Made by a program: the position numbers and the translations under genes. The notes below the pieces were generated by a model that searched no databases, had not been told where the DNA came from, and worked only from the letters and a program-made list of their open reading frames with translations. Of a DNA stretch of 64,000 bases, positions 60,206 to 64,000 are shown piece by piece (within the stretch, counting starts at the first letter, position 1; the number at the start of each line of letters is the position of its first letter). Where the stretch lies: NCBI GenBank assembly GCA_016195565.1, contig JACPZK010000029.1, positions 1 through 64,000 of the forward strand. The letters run 5' to 3'. Source of the DNA: Nitrospirota bacterium. GTDB lineage: Bacteria; Nitrospirota; Thermodesulfovibrionia; Thermodesulfovibrionales; UBA1546.

Positions 60206-61943
60206 CCCCTGTATTTTCCTTTAGTTTAACATCAATTATCCTTCCGTCAAAAAGTTCAATCACCTCTTTTACGGCAGGGTCTGTCAGAACTTTATCCTTC
60301 AGGTCTTTTTTACGGATTATTTTCTTTGTCAGAATATCTATTTTAAGTTTTACGGGAGACTTAAGAATATCCGAGGCTGTCTGCTCTATCAAATTAGAAT
60401 TCTTCCTTATAGGCTCTGCAAAAAGCTCTGCCTCATTGCTGTTAAAGGCCAGCGTCAGGACATTTTCTTTAAGTAAAGGCATTGCCTGTGAAAGCTTTGA
60501 TGTAATCCTCGGGTCATCAATCTTTTCTCTAATCGCAGTCAGCAAAGAACTGCCGTCAAGCAGCGTTGGAGATTGAACGTCTTTTTGAGAAGTGTCATTT
60601 CCCCGAGCTGCTCGGGAAAATGACACTTCTTTTGTCATGCCGGCTTGTCCGGCATCTTTCTCATCCTGTATCGTGTGCCCTGTCGCCTCATTCTCCTCAG
60701 CGAACCCGCCTGAGTGCGGGGGCGGCCCGCCGAGGCTGGCATCCTGCATCTTGCCTTGGCTTCTGACTTCTGACTGTTCTGCTTTACGCGCCGAAGGCAA
60801 CGGCATCCCCTTCAGGAGCGCATCTATATTCTCTATTGCCTCCTGCACAGGTTTAAGCGTGCTTAAAAAGCTTATTTTTATCAGCGACATCTCAAGACTG
60901 AGCCGCGGCGAGAATGAAGAACGGACATCCAGTTCAGCCTTGGCCATTTCTGAAAGCATAAGGGTAAGCAGGTCAGGCGAGATCTTCGGCAGTATCCTGC
61001 TGACTATTTTTATCTCATCCTCGCTGAGTTCAAGTATCTCTTCGGGCTTCTTTACAAACTTTGCGATAAGGAGATTTCTGAAAAATTCCACAAGGTCTTT
61101 TGCAAAAGACTTGAGGTCAGCCCCCTTATCCACAAGTTCGGATATAACGTTGATAATTTTTTCTCTGTCGGCGGCAATAACAGCAGATGAAACTTCTGCA
61201 AGCATCCCGATATCTGCTATGCCGAGAAGGTCTTTTACTCCGTCTGCATCTATTTCCGAAGAAAACGCTGTCACCTGATCAAGGATTGTAAGGGAATCCC
61301 TCATGCTTCCGTCAGCGGCACGTGCCACCATTTCTATAGCGGAATCAGAGATTTTTATGTCTTCCGATGATGCTATATGCCTTACCCTTTCTTTTATTTT
61401 TTGAGCTGATATGCGCCTGAAAGGAAGATGCTGGCATCTTGAAAAAATGGTCGCAGGTATTTTTCTTGGGGCTGTTGTCGCCAATACAAAGATGGCGTGT
61501 GGAGGCGGTTCCTCAAGTGTCTTTAAAAGAGCGTTGAATGCAGAGGTTGAAAGCATGTGCGCTTCATCTATGATATAAATCTTGTATCTGCCGCCAAGCG
61601 GGGTATATTTAACGCCTTCCCTCAAATCCCTTATGTCATCAACGCTGTTATTTGATGCGCCGTCTATTTCAAGGACATCAATTGATGTGCCGTCTTTAAC
61701 AGCCGTGCATGATGCGCATGTGCCGCATGGTGACGGTGTCGGCCCGTTTTCGCAGTTAAGCGCCTTTGCAAGTATCCTTGCAGTGGATGTTTTCCCCACG
61801 CCTCTCGGCCCTGAGAATATGTAGGCATGCGCAATCTTTTTCTGTGCGATGGAGTTTTGCAGGATTCGGATAATAGGCTCCTGCCCTACGAGGTCGTCAA
61901 ACCCCTGAGGCCTCCATTTTCTTGCAAGTACAAGGTAGCTCAT
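60186..61943 (-). CDS. dnaX: DNA polymerase III subunit gamma/tau
   Basis: 585 aa. AAA+ clamp loader: Walker [12 protein letters not shown], the zinc module ([16 protein letters not shown]), Walker [10 protein letters not shown] and the SRC arginine finger in [11 protein letters not shown], then the lid and collar domains. The linker (about residues 390-455) carries extra in-frame palindromes ([20 protein letters not shown]) from repeats at 60589-60655. The C-terminal ~110 residues are a tau-type domain. No programmed-frameshift A-run was confirmed. Confidence 0.96.
   Translation of the reverse strand: MSYLVLARKWRPQGFDDLVGQEPIIRILQNSIAQKKIAHAYIFSGPRGVGKTSTARILAKALNCENGPTPSPCGTCASCTAVKDGTSIDVLEIDGASNNSVDDIRDLREGVKYTPLGGRYKIYIIDEAHMLSTSAFNALLKTLEEPPPHAIFVLATTAPRKIPATIFSRCQHLPFRRISAQKIKERVRHIASSEDIKISDSAIEMVARAADGSMRDSLTILDQVTAFSSEIDADGVKDLLGIADIGMLAEVSSAVIAADREKIINVISELVDKGADLKSFAKDLVEFFRNLLIAKFVKKPEEILELSEDEIKIVSRILPKISPDLLTLMLSEMAKAELDVRSSFSPRLSLEMSLIKISFLSTLKPVQEAIENIDALLKGMPLPSARKAEQSEVRSQGKMQDASLGGPPPHSGGFAEENEATGHTIQDEKDAGQAGMTKEVSFSRAARGNDTSQKDVQSPTLLDGSSLLTAIREKIDDPRITSKLSQAMPLLKENVLTLAFNSNEAELFAEPIRKNSNLIEQTASDILKSPVKLKIDILTKKIIRKKDLKDKVLTDPAVKEVIELFDGRIIDVKLKENTGGGNKDV
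60589..60655. repeat. Two in-frame palindromic units inside dnaX
   Basis: Unit 1 (60589-60628) is AAGTGTCATTT...AAAATGACACTT with inner CCCGAG-CTG-CTCGGG. Unit 2 (60633-60655) is TGTCATGCCGG-CTTGT-CCGGCAT. Both remain open in the dnaX frame. Confidence 0.85.
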
Positions 61944-61949
61944 AATATT

Positions 61950-62040
61950 TTAAGTTTAAAGTTGAAAGTGAAAAGTTGAAAGTTCAATTGAATTCAAATT
62001 TTAACTCTTAACTCCTAACTTTTAATTTCTAACTCTTAAC
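61950..62040. repeat. Heptanucleotide arrays downstream of the SRP RNA gene
   Basis: AAAGTTG/AAAGTGA units (about 61954-61985) and TAACTCT/TAACTCC/TAACTTT units (about 61999-62040), both with 7-bp period and roughly complementary to each other. They could pair in RNA. No gene is seen. Confidence 0.75.
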
Positions 62041-62055
62041 TGCTTTTGTCTTTCT

Positions 62056-62166
62056 GCAGGCAGGGGACAACTTGCTGCGGCACCCAGAGTAAATGCTTAC
62101 CATTGCTTCCTTCCGGATCTGGTGGGGTTCACATCCCTCTGCTGCGCAGGGCCATCCCCTGCCTGC
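62056..62166 (-). ncRNA. ffs: Signal recognition particle RNA (4.5S type)
   Basis: About 111 nt on the minus strand. The closing stem is GCAGGCAGGGGA / TCCCCTGCCTGC. The conserved Ffh-binding domain is AGATCCGGAAGGAAGCAATG with the GGAA tetraloop and the AAGCA asymmetric loop. There is no Alu domain, so it is the short bacterial form. Scaffold for SRP in co-translational targeting. Ends are set from the terminal stem. Confidence 0.95.
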
Positions 62167-62176
62167 AAAACCCAAA

Positions 62177-62268
62177 CAATGTTTGGAGTTAAAAGTTTAA
62201 AGTGAAAAGTTAAAAGTTTGCTAGGTTTTCAACTTGTAACTCTTAACTTTCAACTCTCAACTGTTGTT
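62177..62268. repeat. Heptanucleotide arrays between the SRP RNA and tRNA-Ser genes
   Basis: TTAAAAG/TTTAAAG/TGAAAAG units (about 62186-62219) followed by TAACTCT/TAACTTT/CAACTCT units (about 62234-62263), mirroring the pair on the other side of the SRP RNA gene. Confidence 0.75.
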
Positions 62269-62270
62269 AA

Positions 62271-62361
62271 TGGCGGAGAGGCAGGGATTTGAACCCTGGG
62301 TGCGGGATTAGCGCACACACGATTTCCAGTCGTGCACCTTCGGCCTCTCGGTCACCTCTCC
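62271..62361 (-). tRNA. tRNA-Ser (anticodon GGA)
   Basis: Minus strand: acceptor GGAGAGG/CCTCTCC, anticodon stem CACGA/TCGTG with loop CTGGAAA (anticodon GGA), a long class II variable arm (TGTGCGCTAATCCCGCACC) and T arm with GGTTCAAATCC. CCA is encoded. 91 nt. Confidence 0.95.
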
Positions 62362-62456
62362 TCTTTGAGTCTGCAACAACAAAAAATGTATCTGAAATGT
62401 TAACCGATGAAATAGGGTTAAATCAAATTTTACCGCCTAAAATTTTAGATCAATCT

Positions 62457-62825
62457 TTAAAATGCTCTATGGATTCTGTATCCGGATTCTGATAATACGA
62501 TAACCAATGAAGTTTTATCTCTAAGGGATTCTTTTTCATTCAAAAGAACTTCAATGATATCTTCTACCATCCGCTTAATATTGATTAATCTGTGCCGAAG
62601 CAGTATGACCTTTCCCTGTCCCCACAGTGTTCCAAACTCGATAAGTCCTCCGAAGTCTTTGTCTCCTGATAGCAATATCAACCCATGTTTTTCTGAGTAT
62701 TTTAAAATCGTTTGGTCATCATGTCCTGCAAGACCGATTTCAGGGACATAAAGAATATCGTAGCCTGCTTTGCGAATCCCTCTCACTATGTCACTATGGA
62801 CATTTTCATCTGCGAGAAGTTTCAT
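62457..62825 (-). CDS. DUF5615 PIN-like toxin candidate
   Basis: 122 aa. KLLADENVHSDIVRGIRKAG with LSGDKDFGG is the DUF5615 (PIN-fold) pattern with Asp/Glu clusters. Usually paired with DUF433 proteins, as here, and regarded as a toxin-antitoxin-like pair (VapC-type nuclease inferred). 5 bp after the DUF433 gene. Confidence 0.85.
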   Translation of the reverse strand: MKLLADENVHSDIVRGIRKAGYDILYVPEIGLAGHDDQTILKYSEKHGLILLSGDKDFGGLIEFGTLWGQGKVILLRHRLINIKRMVEDIIEVLLNEKESLRDKTSLVIVLSESGYRIHRAF

Positions 62826-62830
62826 TATTA

Positions 62831-63070
62831 TTAGCGGCCGGCAAAGACCCTTACTTCTTCACCCTGAAATTGTCTGGCAGCAAAATCTAATGCCGCCTCC
62901 AAGCCGTTTGTAGTCAGTGTTGGATAACCTCGGAGTATCTCCTCCTTTGTCATGCCAGAAGCAATATTCTGGAGTATCAGGGCAACAGATATTCTTGTGC
63001 CTTTTACAATCGGTTTGCCGCCGAGAATTTTTGGGTCACACACAATCAGGTTTTTCTTGAAAGTAGCCAT
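62831..63070 (-). CDS. DUF433 antitoxin-like protein
   Basis: 79 aa. The family core DPKILGGKPIVKGTRISVALILQ is followed by a helical segment (ILRGYPTLTTNGLEAALDFA). Small HTH-type DNA-binding partner of DUF5615 proteins. First gene of the pair. Confidence 0.88.
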   Translation of the reverse strand: MATFKKNLIVCDPKILGGKPIVKGTRISVALILQNIASGMTKEEILRGYPTLTTNGLEAALDFAARQFQGEEVRVFAGR

Positions 63071-63196
63071 AAACCCGTCCTCCTTCTATACAGCCATATT
63101 ATATTGAAGTATACCACACAGAAAACTTATTTTATGCGCAATCTATATTCAAAGATGAGGACTTCCAGAAAGAAATATTGTGGCGTGATATTATTG

Positions 63197-64000
63197 CTAT
63201 GTAAGTTTCTTTTTCACAATCTCATTCACAATCTGGGGATTTGCCTTGCCTTTTGTGAGCTTCATAATCTGACCTACAAAAAAGCCTAAGAGTTTTTCAT
63301 CCCCTGCCTTAAATCGTTCAACTTCTTTGGGATTTTTTGCAACTACCTCATCAACAGCCTTTTCTATTTCTGATGTATCGCTTATCTGAATGAGTCCTTT
63401 TTCTTTTACAATAGTTTCTGCGTCTTTGCACGTTTTATACATCTCTTCAAACACAGTCTTTGCAATCTTTCCGCTGATTGTGCCGTTGTCCATGAGCTTT
63501 AGCATCTCAGTAAGCTGTTTTGGTTTTAACTGGCATTCCTCTATGGATTTATTCTCTTCATTCAGGAGTTTTGCCAGCTCGCCCATCATCCAGTTTGCCA
63601 CTGCCTTTGGCTGTCCGCCTGACCTTACTGCTTCTTCAAACCACTCAGCAAGAGTTTTCTCAGATGTCAATAAATCCGCATCGTATTCAGACAATCCATA
63701 TTCAGATGCAAATCTTTTCCTCTTGGCATCAGGAAGTTCAGGCAAAGACGCCTTAAGCCCATCAATCCATTTCTGCTCAACTGTTATCGGCACAAGGTCC
63801 GGCTCAGGGAAATAATGGTAGTCATGCGCCTCTTCCTTGCCGCGCATGGATTCTGTAATTCCTTTGTTTGAATCCCATAACCTTGTTTCCTGAATAATTT
63901 TCCTGCCTTCTTCAATAACTTTAATCTGACGTTTTATCTCATATTCAAGCGCCTTTTCAACAAATTTAAATGAATTGATGTTCTTGACCTCTGCTCTTGT
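63197..64000 (-). CDS. gatB: Asp-tRNA(Asn)/Glu-tRNA(Gln) amidotransferase subunit B (partial)
   Basis: C-terminal ~267 residues; the gene continues past the window edge. The conserved EIKRQIKVIEEGRKIIQETR, SMRGKEEAHDYHYFPEPDL (GatB signature) and the C-terminal GatB/YqeY domain (GTISGKIAKTVFEEMYKT, ...FVGQIMKLTKGKANP) are present. With GatA and GatC it amidates misacylated tRNA, implying this organism lacks glutaminyl- and/or asparaginyl-tRNA synthetase. Confidence 0.96.
   Translation of the reverse strand, partial: TRAEVKNINSFKFVEKALEYEIKRQIKVIEEGRKIIQETRLWDSNKGITESMRGKEEAHDYHYFPEPDLVPITVEQKWIDGLKASLPELPDAKRKRFASEYGLSEYDADLLTSEKTLAEWFEEAVRSGGQPKAVANWMMGELAKLLNEENKSIEECQLKPKQLTEMLKLMDNGTISGKIAKTVFEEMYKTCKDAETIVKEKGLIQISDTSEIEKAVDEVVAKNPKEVERFKAGDEKLLGFFVGQIMKLTKGKANPQIVNEIVKKKLT

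Overview
The window looks like a chromosomal segment of a Gram-negative, probably anaerobic or microaerophilic, free-living bacterium. My best guess is a Nitrospirota (Thermodesulfovibrionia-like) genome. This rests on gene content and style only: a class II B12-dependent ribonucleotide reductase, rubrerythrin, DsrE-type and TauE/SafE sulfur-related proteins, many sigma-54 NtrC-type regulators, a fused CobA-HemD, and abundant palindromic and heptanucleotide repeats. No rRNA or other firm taxonomic marker was available.

Layout. (1) 1-5.2 kb: an SspB-like ClpXP adaptor, tRNA-Arg(CCT), a cobA-hemD fusion, a ~195-bp hairpin element, then an apparently NrdR-regulated operon of a 55-aa Cys-rich protein and nrdJ. 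(2) 5.3-10.4 kb: a more AT-rich accessory island with a membrane protein, TPR protein, AvaI/BsoBI-like type II restriction-modification system, two small proteins and a four-helix-bundle protein. (3) 10.4-24.4 kb: mostly housekeeping (TPR protein, Zn-ribbon/Lys-rich protein, parAB, MltD-like transglycosylase, PHP phosphoesterase, comF, PilZ, purA, serA, two kinases, uvrC). (4) 24.4-55 kb: a long, almost entirely minus-strand stress, transport and signalling region. It holds universal stress proteins, three TauE/SafE (TSUP) permeases, two paralogous histidine kinase/NtrC pairs, a third kinase/receiver pair joined to an unusual PEP-synthase-like protein, rubrerythrin, DsrE proteins and membrane proteins. 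Gene remnants, a toxin-antitoxin pair and a DMP19 gene are scattered through it. (5) 55-59.2 kb: a second type II R-M system with an HTH-methyltransferase fusion and a convergent BsaWI-like nuclease, an HNH protein, and a GC-rich orphan gene. (6) 59.2-64 kb: housekeeping again (ybaB, dnaX, SRP RNA, tRNA-Ser(GGA), a DUF433/DUF5615 pair, and gatB running off the end).

How it works together. The most striking feature is a duplicated regulatory module in region 4. In each copy a membrane histidine kinase plus a GAFTGA-containing NtrC-family activator lies upstream of a sigma-54 (-24/-12) promoter, with TGTT-N9-AACA dyads placed like enhancers. That promoter drives a small UspA-like protein carrying a shared FAEA...ETxRE motif, followed by a TSUP permease and further Usp proteins. 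The copy at 42.9-51.9 kb is a compact nine-gene operon that adds a TIGR02186-like protein, a second TSUP permease, a second two-component pair and a PEP-synthase-like protein with a non-canonical C-terminus. I infer a signal-responsive system coupling anion or sulfur-compound export to stress physiology; the signal and substrate are unknown.

A second theme is repeat invasion of coding DNA. Palindromes and heptamer repeats sit in frame inside dnaX, the PEP-synthase-like gene, cobA-hemD and a kinase, and they supply the N-terminal signal-peptide region of two exported proteins.
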